64,000 nt of DNA. Source: Azorinus chamasolen (Eukaryota > Mollusca > Bivalvia > Cardiida > Solecurtidae). A program made the position numbers and the translations under genes. Below the pieces are notes generated by a model. It was not told the origin of the DNA, did no database searches, and saw only the letters and a program-made list of their open reading frames with translations. The stretch lies in the NCBI GenBank assembly GCA_963576725.1, contig OY755251.1, positions 38,944,048 to 39,008,047 of the forward strand, written 5' to 3'. Below, one piece after another: positions 12,188 to 23,244 of the stretch (its first letter is position 1; each line of letters starts with the position of its first letter).

Positions 12188-12470
12188 ACCTTTATTCCAT
12201 GAATAATCATACCGGAAACAAAATCTGTATTGATATTAATACTAATTAGCTGAATGCATATAATTGGGTCATGAACAAGGGAATTTTTAATACGGCAGAA
12301 ATTGTTGGAATAAGTCTATATTATCATACCCCATGCAACAAAGTTGTTCGGGGTATATAGTCTTTTTTCATGAGCAGACAGAGCAGACCCAGATCAGATG
12401 GATCAGTGTGATGTAGATCTGTTCTGTTTGCAAAGACGCCAAAATGTTTCTGTCTGGACTAAAGGATTAA
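12184..12470 (+). mobile_element. MITE A copy with internal insertion
   Basis: Starts at the TTAA shared with the previous copy and ends aaaggattaa. About 40 extra bases near 12326-12370 include a small palindrome (taccccatgcaacaaagttgttcggggta). Confidence 0.75.
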
Positions 12471-12553
12471 ACTTTTGAATGTTGAAGTTACCAATTTGAA
12501 TGGTCTATCATTAGTTAAAAATATAGTCAATTTATTGTCAAAGGGTAGAGATT

Positions 12554-12715
12554 TTAACCCTTTCCCTGTTCTATGTTTATTCCAAATTTCAATATCTACT
12601 GAATATTCATGAACAAAATGGTTATAATGAAATATGGAAGGTGACAGCTTATCTTATCTGGGTCTTCTCTGTTTGGAAATGCGTGAAAACACGTTTATAT
12701 GAGGGAAAGGGTTAA
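12554..12715 (+). mobile_element. MITE A copy, internally deleted
   Basis: TTAACCCTTTCCCTG... to gagggaaagggttaa, without most of the left core arm. It appears to sit inside a family F copy, whose characteristic flank accaatttgaatggtctatc starts near 12490 and whose hairpin resumes at 12716. Confidence 0.7.
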
Positions 12716-12731
12716 ATGGCAAATAGTGCAA

Positions 12732-12871
12732 ACCCTGATCAGATGTTTCTTCAAGCACCCCTGTGACCCTGATCAGATGTTTCTTCAAGCATCCCTGTGA
12801 CCCTGATCAGATGTTTCTTCAAGCACCCCTGTGATCCTGATCAGATATTTCTTCAAGCACCCCTGTGATCT
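12732..12871 (+). repeat. 34-bp minisatellite, about four copies
   Basis: The unit gaccctgatcagatgtttct tcaagcacccctgt repeats with one or two changes per copy. The unit is half of a family F hairpin arm, so the array grew out of a MITE. Confidence 0.9.
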
Positions 12872-12941
12872 GAGTCAGCACTATTCACAGTTCTTGTTCT
12901 TACAATTAAAACATTAGCCGCTCTTTGATTAGCCTCTCTTG

Positions 12942-13008
12942 AGCATACTACAGGGTAGATAATGCATACTACAGGGTAGATAATGCATTCTACAGGGTAG
13001 ATAATGCA
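12942..13008 (+). repeat. 21-bp minisatellite, about three copies
   Basis: The unit gcatactacagggtagataa t repeats almost exactly. Confidence 0.9.
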
Positions 13009-13033
13009 AGAGAAATTCACTCATAATAATGTA

Positions 13034-13185
13034 CTGTAGAACCCCTCTAATGCGACCACTTAATGAGTAAACATGGGTGTCTTTATAAGCAGGTGGTTGC
13101 TTAATGCAGGACAAACCTGGGAGCTTTCTGAATTACTTTTGTCCTGCATTAAGCTAGCACCCAGAATTATACCTCCTTTACTGTA
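13034..13185. mobile_element. MITE E copy (pogo/Tigger-like)
   Basis: The left end reads GTAGAACCCCTCTAATGCGA, the centre carries cttaatgcaggacaaa and its complement, and the right end is tttactgta. The right outer arm has diverged. Confidence 0.7.
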
Positions 13186-13359
13186 TTGGTAAACCAGCAG
13201 TCATGTGACTTGTTAACTGGAATATTTCATTCAGGAAGGGTCATCATTATTATCATACAATGTTACTCAAAATATTTGAACGCCCAATTTGTCAAGCTGT
13301 ATATTTCAATTTGATACAAATATGATAACTTTAAATTTGTCTTTCATAGTAACAAATAG

Positions 13360-13870
13360 TTAACCCTTTCCCTGTTGAATATTCATGGAAAAAATAATGA
13401 CACCATGAATATTTATTGGCTGATTTTTATGCATAGGAGGGGGGGGGGGGGGGATATTGTTGTTTGTGCGCTGTCTGTTGGTTGGTTGGTTGGTTTGGTC
13501 CCAACTGTAACTTTGGCGATAATTTTGTAACCATTGCAAATACATACTTCAAACCATCAAACAGATCATATGACCTTCAAACCATTATCAAACAGATCAT
13601 ATGACCTTCAAACCATTATCAAACAGATCATATGACCTTCAAACCATTATCAAACAGATCATATGACCTTATACTACATGGATATTAATTTTAAAAATGT
13701 GTGACATCATGATAAGAATATTCTTTATAATGGCACATGGACATGGGAATTATTCAAAAGCAAACAGAACAGACCCCTATTCAGACCCTATTCAGAGAGC
13801 TCCTGTAAGACATCTGGGTCTACTCCATTTGCAGAGGCATAGAAAGGTGTATTTATGGAGTTAGGGGTTA
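13360..13870 (+). mobile_element. MITE A copy split by G-run and minisatellite
   Basis: The left end TTAACCCTTTCCCTGTTGAA runs to about 13435. The family sequence resumes at about 13692 (tgtgacatcatgataagaat) and ends tttatggagttaggggtta. The 250-bp interruption holds a run of about 17 G, a (GGTT)n stretch and a 31-bp tandem array. The flanks overlap slightly in family coordinates, so two copies may have been fused. Confidence 0.65.
13547..13668 (+). repeat. 31-bp minisatellite, four copies
   Basis: The unit cttcaaaccattatcaaaca gatcatatgac is nearly perfect. The first copy lacks four bases. Confidence 0.9.
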
Positions 13871-13911
13871 GGATTCCATCTAATCTGGATCTTCTGCTTG
13901 CAAAAGTGTTA

Positions 13912-14148
13912 ACCCTTTACTACATAATTTATATACACCTTTCTATGTCTTTGCAAACAGAGTAGACCCAGATCAGACAGCTGTCTGATCAGGATCTGCT
14001 TTGTTTGCTTATGATATAATATAGACATGATTCTGCAGTTTCTGCCTTGGAGAAAAATTCCAGTGTCCATGAATTATGCTATCATATCAAATTAATCTTA
14101 TTAATATTCATTATTTTTAACATGAATATTCATGGAGGAAAGGGTTAC
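13912..14148 (-). mobile_element. MITE A copy
   Basis: TTAACCCTTTACTACATAAT to catgaatattcatggaggaa agggttac. The hairpin loop is shortened to cagacagctgtctg, giving a palindrome with no unpaired loop. Confidence 0.85.
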
Positions 14149-14343
14149 GAGGTGGCTATCAGCTTAAGGATTAACCTTCTGTCTGTCAGCTTCTCTGACC
14201 ACTCACAGTCAATGCTATGGTTCTTATAAAAAAATTGGTTTCCTTGATGTCATTCTTTTGTAAGGTTAATTTCACACCTTTAAACAAGTTAAATAAAAAC
14301 ACATTTTATCAGTCTGGTAAGAATATTTATCCTTTGTCCATAT

Positions 14344-15960
14344 ATAGGTTTGTACCTGGAGTTGTAGCCCATCATTTAATGTGAACATGCACATACGTGA
14401 TCTTTATGTGGAATTACCTGGAGTTGTAGCCCTTGTCATAGGCTATACTCTAGCCCTGAGTCAAATGTGGGGTTAGCTAGGGTTTTAGCCCTTGTCATAG
14501 GTCATACTCTAGTTATGAAGTCAAACGTGGGGTAACTTAGAGTTGTAACCCTTGTCACAGGCCATACTCTAGCTATGAAGTCAAACATATGTGGGGTTAC
14601 CTAATGTTGTAACCCTTGTCATAGGCTATACTCTAGCTATGAAGTCAAACATATGTGGGGTTACCGGTACCTAGAGTTTTAGCCCTTGTCATAGGTCATA
14701 CTCTAGCCACAAGTCAAACATGGGGTTACCTAGAGTTGTAATCCTTGTCACAAGCCATACTCTAGCTATGAGGTCAAACATATGTGGGGTTACCTAGCGT
14801 TGTAGCCCTTGTCATAGGCTATACTATAGCTATGAAGTCAAACATATGTGGGGTTACCTAAAGTTGTAGACCTTGTCATAGACCATACACTAGCTATAAA
14901 GTCAAACATATGTGGGGTTACCTAGAGTTGTAGCCCATGTCACAGGCTATACTCTAGCCATGAGTCAAACATGGGGTTACCTAGAGTTGTAACCCTTGTC
15001 ATAGGCCATAATCTAGCCATGAGTCAAACATGGGGTTACCTAGAGTTGTAACCCTTGTCGTAGGCCATACTCTAGACATGGGTCAAAATGTGGGGTTACA
15101 GTACTGAACCTAGATTTGTAGCCCATGTCATAGGCCATACTCTAGCCATGAGTCAAACATGTGGGGGTTACCTAGATTTGTTGCGGATATGTCAAAGAAA
15201 ATCGAATGTTACATAATTATATATGATCTGTCAAGCGAATGAAATGAACATTCATGTATATTTCCATGTTTTAAGAATAATTGACACTACATATATTACG
15301 TTGAAGAAAGTAGTTTGTATTCTGGGCCGGAGGCCTTATATTGCGAATAAAGTTTTGTCATTGTCCTTGTCATAGCCATTGTCACTAAGGCTATACTCTA
15401 GCCATGAGTCAAACATAATGTAACCTAGAGTTGTAACCCTTGTCATAAGCCATAATCTAGCCATGAGTCAAACATGGGGTTACCTAGAGTTGTAACCCTT
15501 GTCATAAGCCATAATCTAGCCATGAGTCAAGCATGGTGTAACCTAGAGTTGTAACCCTTGTCATAGGCCATAATCTAGCCATGAGTCAAACATGGTGTAA
15601 CCTAGAGTTGTAACCCTTGTCATAAGCCATAATCTAGCCATGAATCAAACATGGGGTTACCTAGAGTTGTAACCCTTGTCATAGGCCATAATCTAGCCAG
15701 GAGTCAAACATGGGGTTACCTTGAGTTGTAAGCCTTGTCGTATGCCATAATCTAGCCAGGAGTCAAAATGTGGGGTTACAGTACTGTACCTAGATTTGTA
15801 GCCCTCGTCATAGGCCATACTCTAGCCATGAGTCAAATATGTGGAGGTTACCTGGTGTTGTAGCCCTTGTCATAGGCCATACTATAGCTATGGAGTCCAA
15901 TGTATGTGGAGTTACCTAACATTGTAGCCCTTGTCATAGGCTATACTCTGGCTGTAAAAG
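14344..15960 (+). repeat. ~65-bp minisatellite, more than 20 copies
   Basis: Units carry ggggttacctagagttgtag, cccttgtcataggccatact and ctagccatgagtcaaacat. Monomers differ by a few substitutions, and some carry an extra atatg. The array is interrupted once, at about 15182-15372. It lies in the intron before the last exon of the zinc-finger gene. Confidence 0.95.
15182..15372 (+). mobile_element. 3' fragment of a retroelement inside the 65-bp array
   Basis: A unique 190-bp block that ends gccggaggccttatattgcg then aataaagttttgtcattgtcc ttgtcat. The AATAAA followed by a simple TTGTCA-type tail is typical of a 5'-truncated non-LTR element or a SINE. No coding sequence remains. Confidence 0.6.
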
Positions 15961-15961
15961 T

Positions 15962-16120
15962 CAAATGTAATGCCTCTGTAAAAGTCACTTTTTGAAACCA
16001 TTGGGATAAATAGAGCGTTTGCAAAACTATACAATTCTAAAATTCTCCTTTTCTCTAGTAAATTCTCCTTTTCAGTCGATTGATTCAAAGAGTTTGGATC
16101 TAAAAATAGCATATGAGGTC
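15962..16120 (+). mobile_element. MITE B copy, hairpin half deleted
   Basis: Contains gcctctgtaaaagtcacttt, one arm gaaaccattgggataaatag and the right part ggatctaaaaatagcatatg. The second arm of the hairpin is missing. Confidence 0.75.
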
Positions 16121-16127
16121 AAATTAG

Positions 16128-16245
16128 ACTGACATTGTAGCAAACAGTGTAGAACTCTATCAAAGGATTCCTTCAGGAGCCTTGGCTGGCACTATTTTGC
16201 TAATTGTGTTTGTCTGAATACTTACAGTAATTAGGATAATGAGTT
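16128..16245. mobile_element. MITE F copy
   Basis: Left flank attagactgacattgtagca, core gcaaacagtgtagaactct, right flank gtttgtctgaatacttacag; the right core arm is short. Confidence 0.6.
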
Positions 16246-16311
16246 GGATGTTAGAGCAAAAGTGTCGTGTTTATTTAGTTAACTATAAAGGATCAATAGC
16301 ACCAAAGCTTT

Positions 16312-16539
16312 AGATTTCTTTACTCCATGAATATTCATGTAAGAAATAAGGACATCATGAATATTCGTTAGCTGAAATTTTATATTGTAGAATTTTCAAG
16401 GGGATTTCTTGCTTTGACAAAAACTGTAGAATCAGATTTATGTCATAATTATGCAAACACAGCAGACCCTGATAATTAAGTCTGATTGGGTCTACTCTGC
16501 TAAAGGCATGAAAAGCATTTTTATGAGAGAAATGGTTAA
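16312..16539 (+). mobile_element. MITE A copy
   Basis: ctttactccatgaatattca to tttttatgagagaaatggttaa; the core hairpin is shortened. Confidence 0.8.
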
Positions 16540-16669
16540 ATTAGACAAAGTATAAGCTCTATGTTATGACATCTGAACAGTATGCCTTTTGACTTTAAAA
16601 GTTTAATCAATAAGTCCTGACCAGATTCTTCATGGGCATAATTATGTCATACAGACACAAAGTTTTAAC

Positions 16670-16835
16670 CAATATACTAAGACTAAGCAGCAGCTATAGA
16701 ATCAGATCTGGAGTTATGTTATAAGCAAATCAAACAGCATTGGATCAGACACCTCCTATAGGAGCTGTATGGTCTTGGTCTACTCTGTTGACAAGGCTTT
16801 AAAAGTTGTATCTGTGAAATAAAGGGTTTAAATTT
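16670..16835 (+). mobile_element. 5'-truncated MITE A copy
   Basis: Begins near actaagcagcagctatagaa. It has the cacctcctataggagctg hairpin centre and ends aataaagggttt; the left terminal half is missing. Confidence 0.6.
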
Positions 16836-16914
16836 AACAACTTGGCTGTTTACAGGATTGTTTTTGAGCTGAGTAGAGTTTTTGTACAGAATTTTTTTAT
16901 TATCTTAACCCTTT

Positions 16915-17157
16915 ACTCCATGAATATTCATGTAAGAAATAATGACCCTTTACTCCATGAATATTCATATCGGAAATAATGACATCACGAATTATTATTA
17001 GATTGATTTTTATTATGGCACATGAACACAGGAATGTTTTGCCGTGGCAGAAACTATAGAATCATATCTATATTATTTCATAAGCAAACAGAGCAGACCC
17101 TGATCAGATGGCTCCTAGAGGAGCCGTCTGATCTGGGTTTGCTCTGTTTGCAATCGC
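16915..17157 (+). mobile_element. MITE A copy with duplicated left end
   Basis: The left terminal block ccctttactccatgaatatt catgtaagaaataatgac occurs twice in tandem (16919 and 16947). The right terminal repeat is cut off after ctctgtttgcaatcg, near the family C element. Confidence 0.8.
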
Positions 17158-17175
17158 ATAATTCACATCCTAATC

Positions 17176-17367
17176 CAGAGGTCTAGATAAGATGCTTAAA
17201 TTAAAACATTTTCAACAACAACTTCTTTATTTCTCCACCAAACCCTATGTTTTACCACTCTTTAGAATCGTCTTGAAGTGACAATTCTAAAGAGTGGTCA
17301 CAACTTAGGGTTTGGTGGAGAAAGGACGATTTTAGTATTTGAGTATGCACCTTTATCTGTGGGTCTG
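17176..17367. mobile_element. MITE C copy next to the last exon
   Basis: CAGAGGTCTAGATAAGATGC to ctttatctgtgggtctg, with a long central palindrome around ccaaaccctatgtt/aacttagggtttgg. It is flanked by an exact 8-bp duplication tcctaatc (17168-17175 and 17368-17375). It ends 31 bp before the exon at 17399. Confidence 0.9.
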
Positions 17368-17398
17368 TCCTAATCACACTGTTTTTGTTTTTTTACAG

Positions 17399-17517
17399 AT
17401 TATGTTGAAGTAACGGATGGACGTGTTACTGTATGTAGGGACGCAGTGCGAGGGAAGTGTTCTCGACCAACCTGCAAATATTACCATATACCTGTCCCTC
17501 TGCCACCATCTGAGTGA
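17399..17517 (+). CDS. Terminal coding exon: second CCCH zinc finger and stop
   Basis: Begins after a good polypyrimidine tract and cag at 17396-17398. The first two bases complete the split Asp codon from 11546. It reads DYVEVTDGRVTV, then the finger CRDAVRGKCSRPTCKYYH (again C-x7-C-x4-C-x3-H), then IPVPLPPSE and TGA at 17515-17517. The hydrophobic-polar lead (GRVTV before the first Cys) matches the segment before muscleblind fingers 2 and 4. Joined to the previous exon it gives two fingers about 22 residues apart. Human muscleblind and ZC3H10 both continue well past their last finger; this product stops nine residues after it, so either the family member is short or an alternative last exon exists. 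The best naming is CCCH zinc-finger protein, muscleblind/ZC3H10-like; choosing between the two needs a search. No clear polyadenylation signal was found within about 700 bp. Confidence 0.8.
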
Positions 17518-18814
17518 GGGACAAAACCAAGAATGAGGTCATGTGCATTTGGCTCCATTGACCTCAAATACAAACAACTTAAATTTTTATTGAAATTGAC
17601 ATTAAATTGAATCTTAAAACTAGCTATATAATGGCTCTAGATCTTTTAGAGAAATACTGATGCTGTATATGTCAGACAAGCCTTTGGGGTTTCTTTTGAA
17701 AAGTAGGTTTATAACACATGAGAGTTTCCAAAACCTGAATTTCAGATGCTGATGAAACCAGATTGGTCAAACGAGGAAGGAATGACATTTCAGCAACCAG
17801 CAAAGGAAACCAACCAACCAATATTGTGATATTTTGTAAGAGAATGTTAAAGTACGGTTTAAAACCAATTGTTGAATTGCCATATCGGAGTGTCAAGCAG
17901 AAAGTTGTGGTATCAGGTGTATTCAATACATCACATGAGTCCATGTCGCAAACTTCTGTTTTGGCACCAAACCTTCTCTGAAATGTGATATTTCTAAACT
18001 TAGAATGTCAAAATGACTATTTTTATACTCCTGCTGCAGCTGAGCTTCCAAAATCCTAGCTGACATTTTCATGCTTTTACACAGCAAGGCAAAGTAACAA
18101 AGACACATTTCACGGGGGCTTACTGCTAGTCTGTTGTAGCTACAGTCTATGGGCCGAAGTTGTTCAGATCTTTGAAAATAGTTTAGATCCAGATGAGATG
18201 CATAGTAACTCGGCGCCTTATCAGGAACCAAAATGTCTGATATGAGATTACTAATCTATAAATGCTTGTAATGTCAAATAATGTACCTTTCAACAGGTTC
18301 GCATTAAACCCTCAATTCAAATCCCGATGGGAAATTGTACTTAAGGTATTCAAACTAAATATAATCAACCTTTTTTGGAAACAGTCATTATATAATTATG
18401 ATTCATTGTTGCTTGCACGCCCCACAAAATGTTTTTAAGAAAGTTGGATGGATTGATTTCCACAAGCTGTTCAGATGTTCATTAATGGGAATGCAAGTAT
18501 ATGAAACCTTTGCAAACAGTGGAGACCCAGATCAGAAGGCTCATGAGAGAGAGTATTGATCAGGGTCTGCACTTTTTGTCATAAAAATAATTTTCTTCAG
18601 TGATAAATTTTGATGCATGTTTTTTAGTTTAATGAATATTCATAAAAGGTGGAATCAGTTTTAATTATTCAGCAGCTTTAAGAGTTAAAAGCAAATATCG
18701 ATTACAAATTAGATATTGATTGTTCCTGAAATACCGTTGACTATTTTTGTGGGTCGAAATACCTTAAGCTTATCTCTTTGCTTCCGTTTGTGAATCTGTG
18801 ATTTCCTGTACAAG
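17518..18814. other. Downstream of the zinc-finger stop: no gene recognised
   Basis: AT-rich single-copy-looking DNA that may hold the 3' UTR. A D-type core remnant (ttcagatctttgaaaatagt ttagatccagatgagatgc) lies at 18160-18240 and an F-type core at 18505-18580. No convincing AATAAA close to the stop. Confidence 0.5.
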
Positions 18815-19322
18815 CACTTGGATATAGATGAGCTATACTTACCTATACAAGCAGCTTTGGATATAGGTGAGCTATACTTACCTATACAAGCAGCTTTGGA
18901 TATAGGTGAGCTATACTTACCTATACAAGCAGCTTGGATATAGATGAGCTATACTTACCTATACAAGCAGCTTTGGATATAGATGAGCTATACTTACCTA
19001 TACAAGCAGCTTTGGATATAGGTGAGCTATACTTACCTATACAAACAGCTGTGGATATAGGTGAGCTATACTTACCTATACAAGCACTTTGGATATAGAT
19101 GAACTATACTTACCTATACAAGCAGCTTGGATAAAGATGAGCTATACTTACCTATACAAGCAGCTTTGGATAATACAAGCAGCTTTGGATATAGGTGAGC
19201 TATACTTACCTATACAAGCAGCTTTGGATATAGGTGAGCTATACTTACCTATACAAGCACTTTGGATATAGATGAGCTATTCTTACCTATACCAGCAGCT
19301 TGGATATAGATGAGCTTTGCTT
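18815..19322 (+). repeat. 39-bp minisatellite, about 13 copies
   Basis: The unit ctttggatataggtgagcta tacttacctatacaagcag varies as ggtgag/gatgag. Each unit contains tacttacc and other GT/AG-like motifs, but no exon is called. Confidence 0.95.
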
Positions 19323-19333
19323 CTCATCATGAT

Positions 19334-19573
19334 TTAACCCTTTCCCTCATAAAAATGCCTTTTCACGCATTTGCAAACAAAGTAGACCCAGATCAGATGG
19401 CTGCGGTAGGAGCCATCTGATCAGAGTCTGCTCTGTTTGCTTATGCAGACTCTAAAGTTTCTTATCAATACCAAAACATCCTGTGTGCATAATTATGCTG
19501 TTGTAAAAATGAGCTAATAAATAGTCATTATGTCACTATTTCTGATATGAATATGCAACAGGGAAAGGGTTGA
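19334..19573 (-). mobile_element. MITE A copy
   Basis: TTAACCCTTTCCCTCATAAA to gatatgaatatgcaacaggg aaagggttga; core arms gatggctgcggtaggagccatc. Confidence 0.85.
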
Positions 19574-19864
19574 AAAGGAAACCAAATTCAACAATGAGAT
19601 TTAAAAGCAGATTACAATACGTGGTAGCAATAGAGTTAATTTACCTTGGTAGATTTCAGGGGAAATAACAAAGATGGCTTTGCTCATTTTGTAGTAATCG
19701 ATGATTATTAGGTTCAATTTGAAAATGAAACAACTTGCTTCATGGGAACAGGGAAACTCAGATATTAGCATACATTGCAGCCTCAGATCAGTGTCTTTGT
19801 TTCAGGCTGTCTAATCAGGGTCTGCACTGTTCTGCTGACTACAAATAAATGCATTTCTAGATCA

Positions 19865-20010
19865 GTCAGGGCCCTAGATAAGATGCTGAAATGGAATAGT
19901 TTCGGACAATGATTTCTTTATTTCTTCATCACACCGGTGGTCACATATTAGAATAGTCTGATGAAACAATTCTAGCAAGTGGTTGCAACATACAGTTGGT
20001 GACAATAACA
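19865..20010. mobile_element. Degenerate MITE C remnant
   Basis: Recognised from gggccctagataagatgctg and from tggtcacatattagaatagt; the right end is lost. Confidence 0.45.
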
Positions 20011-20516
20011 TTACAGCATTAGTGTAGGCTGTCTTGTCTAGGGCTTCGTTGAGTGAGTGATCTTGGTTCTACACTGTTTTCAATGTCCAACCACCCCTTT
20101 GTTCCTATGAGGCATCCCATAAAACTGGAAATAAATAGTTTCTACTTGACGAAGTACAATTGCATTCCTTATCATACTGTATTCCTAAGACGTGGTGAGA
20201 TATGGTGCTTTGTTTGGTTTGCCTTAGCTGTTTCAAACTTATTCTCAAAGTTATATGTTGAGGTCCAAGCTTACAGACAGTACAGTATGGTCGTGAACTT
20301 GGAGCTTTCAAGGCAAACCAATAAAGAAATGCGGGCTGGTATGACATTGCATTACTTCTTCATAAACTGTGACAAATAGGCCTTGTTAACATTTCTTTAA
20401 AGATATAGTGTAAAGACATGTTGATGAGTATAGTGTTGTTTTGTAATTATTGATAGGTGGATCTTTAAGCTTTTTAGTTGTTTCAATTATTATTGTAAAC
20501 TATATTTTATATTATG

Positions 20517-20713
20517 CAGAGCAATAGATAAAGGTGCGTATTGAAATACTAAAAACGTCATTTTTCCACCAAATCCTATGTTGTGACCACTCTTTACAAT
20601 CGTTTCTAAGAGACAATTTTAAAGAGTGGTCTCTACATAGATTTTGATGGAAAAATAAAGGAACTGTCCTGGAAAATGTTTTAATTTACGCATCTTATAT
20701 ATCTAGGCCTCTG
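20517..20713. mobile_element. MITE C copy
   Basis: CAGAGCAATAGATAAAGGTG to atatatctaggcctctg; ttatg is repeated on both sides. Confidence 0.85.
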
Positions 20714-21092
20714 TTATGAATGGTGCAATTTTTTAAAGGTGCACACTTGGTTTAAATGATAGCCATGTTATGTTGTCTTCTCATGTTACAATGTGCCATA
20801 TTTTGATGTCCAGATGCGACAGGTCCCACATCAGAAAATGTCTTATCAAATGTTTACTTTTGTTGAAGATGGTTTACTTATTGAAAATTGCACATAATTT
20901 TTAAGAAAAGAAAATACATTTTGTGTCGCTCTTGAGCAAACGAAAACTGATCACTTTATCGGCTGCCAGCCATCGTTACCACTTTAATGTCTGCTCAATT
21001 TTATTTGTATCTTTTCAAAACGTGATCCGATGCCTTACAGTAGGCTTTACAATTGACAGTTCTGCCATCTGGAGGCGACACAAGGAACACCT

Positions 21093-21339
21093 TTAACCCT
21101 TTACTCCATAAAAACGCTTTTTTATGCCGTTACAAACAGTAGACCCAGGTCAGACTGCTCCTGTAGGAGTTGTCTGATCAGAATCTGCTCTGTTTGCTTG
21201 TGATATAATATAGATATTATTCTTCAGTTTCTGCCATGGCCAAAAATTCCTGTGTGCATGTGATATTGCAACAATCAATGTAATTAATGTTGATGATGTC
21301 AATATTTCCTACATGAATGTTCAAGAAGTAAAGGGTTAC
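21093..21339 (-). mobile_element. MITE A copy
   Basis: TTAACCCTTTACTCCATAAA to gaatgttcaagaagtaaagg gttac. The left core arm has lost three bases (acaaacagtagaccc). Confidence 0.85.
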
Positions 21340-21825
21340 TGTAGCTGCTGCAATTTTGCACACATTGCATACAAAGCATTTAATTTGACTTGTAAATACA
21401 AAAAAAACTTCAATTTTATCCCTACCTGTCACACAAAAGTATACAAGTGCACATTATGTTGTTGTTGTTTTTTTACTTACAAACAAAAGTCAGCAAGTAA
21501 GGTTTCTTTAAACATATTATCCGTTTTTATTGTTTGAAAACCATATAGTCATTCAGTAAATGTGTTTCATGATTAATTTTGTTAGCGATAAATTTTCATT
21601 TTGTAGGGATAAATATATGCATTTATATTTATTTTGTATCATTTTGATATCGCGGTCATTACCCATCACTCGTTCAACTTGAAGTGCCATGATAAATAGG
21701 AGAACTGGAAATAGGAGTGGTTTTATATGTTTTCTTACTATTTCTATAGAGAACATTTTGAATTTAATTTTGGTAAATAGTGTTGTCTTGTTGTAAGAGT
21801 TGAGAAAGATACTACTTGAAGGCAT

Positions 21826-21979
21826 TGCATAGGGAACTTAAAGCTATGAATAGTCTTGTACAATGCATAGGGAACTTAAAGCTATGAATAGTCTTGTACA
21901 ATGCATAGGGAACTTAAAGCTATGAATAGTCTTGTACAATGCATAGGGAACTTAAAGCTATGAATAGTCTTGTACAATG
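21826..21979 (+). repeat. 38-bp minisatellite, four copies
   Basis: The unit tgcatagggaacttaaagct atgaatagtcttgtacaa is perfect in all full copies, so it is recent. It ends close to the truncated C element at 22038. Confidence 0.95.
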
Positions 21980-22037
21980 AAGCTGCTGATAAGAAGTGTA
22001 CTTGTCGATCCACATCTTTACAAACTCTGTCATTTTG

Positions 22038-22131
22038 CAGAGCAACAAATGAAGGTGCGTATGCAGATACTAAAATTGTCCTTTCTCCACCAAACCCTAT
22101 ATTGTGACCACTCTTTAGAATCATCTCTTTG
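22038..22131. mobile_element. Truncated MITE C copy
   Basis: CAGAGCAACAAATGAAGGTG through the left palindrome arm to agaatcatctctttga, where it stops; the right half is absent. Confidence 0.8.
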
Positions 22132-22350
22132 ATTTTTTTCATAAACGTGATTACTTAAACCCCTTTGAATACAAACAAGGAGTGTACGGTCATTTACACA
22201 AACAGTGTAGTCCCAGATCAGAGGGGTCCTAGAGGAGCACTCTTGATTACGGTCTGCACTGTTCTTCATTCAGAATCCTCTAGTACATTAAAGCCTTCAT
22301 GCTGAATGGACTCTATGGTGAAACATTAAAGGACTTTTGCCTTCAACGGT

Positions 22351-22551
22351 TTAACCTTTTACTCCATAAATATGCCTTTCTATGCCTTTGCAAACAGAGT
22401 AGACCCAGATATGGGTCTACTCTGTTTGCTTATGAAATAATAGAAATATGATTTTACAGTTTCTGCCATGGCCAAAAATCCCCGTGTTTGTGTGTCATTA
22501 TAAAAAATAAAGTAATTAAGAATTATGAATAATCATAGTATAAAGGGTTGA
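22351..22551 (-). mobile_element. MITE A copy with loop deleted
   Basis: TTAACCTTTTACTCCATAAA to catagtataaagggttga. The core collapses to gtagacccagatatgggtct ac, i.e. the central two thirds of the hairpin are gone. The right terminus is shared with a B element. Confidence 0.8.
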
Positions 22552-22769
22552 ACCTCATATTGACGCGTTGTGAGGCTTCTGTAAATGTTACCTTTTGAAA
22601 CCATTGAGATAAATAGAGCATTTGCTCAATAGGAGCAAATGCTCTATTTATCTCAATGGTTTCAAAACTGCACTGTCTTAAAATTCCCTTTTTTCTAATA
22701 AATGCTTCTTTTTAGTAGTTTTATTCAAAGAGATTAGATCTAAAAATAGCTTATGAGGGAATGTGTTAA
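22548..22769 (+). mobile_element. MITE B copy
   Basis: The hairpin arms ccattgagataaatagagca tttgct are perfect complements, and both arms carry the same private change (gagat/atctc for gtgat/atcac). Right end gcttatgagggaatgtgttaa. Confidence 0.85.
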
Positions 22770-23244
22770 AAGTGTTTTAGTATTGTTTTTATCCCTCAGC
22801 AATGCTCGCAAGTAGGAGTTTTGATTAAAGTTTTTATATCAAGTCGTATACCACTGATTAAGAGACTGTTACATTTTGTACTGTAAGTGCTGACGCTGTA
22901 TACTGACATTGAATGCTAGCATGTTATCTTATTGGTGCATTAGGTGATCACGTGACTGAGTCTGTGAACATCTTAACTTTTGTTTTTTGTCTCACGCTGT
23001 ACCGTCATTGTAAATAGTTTGTTCAGTCGGTATGTTCTTTACGATGAAATTTTTCACCAAATGAAAAAGTGGTTTCATAAGAAAAACCTTTTTAAGTGAA
23101 AGTTTTTAAACAAAAATAAAGGTTGATATTTTGAAAAAGTATTACAAATTGTAAATTTTATGAAAAGGTTTGTTCTCCAATTAACTAGGTTGTTTTTACC
23201 TTTTGTTTGTTATACACGGTTAATTGATTTAGTGAATATGTAAA

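Noticed and set aside
14344..15960. CRISPR-like regular repeat array
   Set aside because: Units are contiguous ~65-bp monomers with no unique spacers, in a eukaryotic intron.
20053..20379. 108-codon frame followed by an AATAAA near 20321
   Set aside because: The AATAAA lies inside the frame and no domain is visible; cannot be tied to the zinc-finger gene 3' end.
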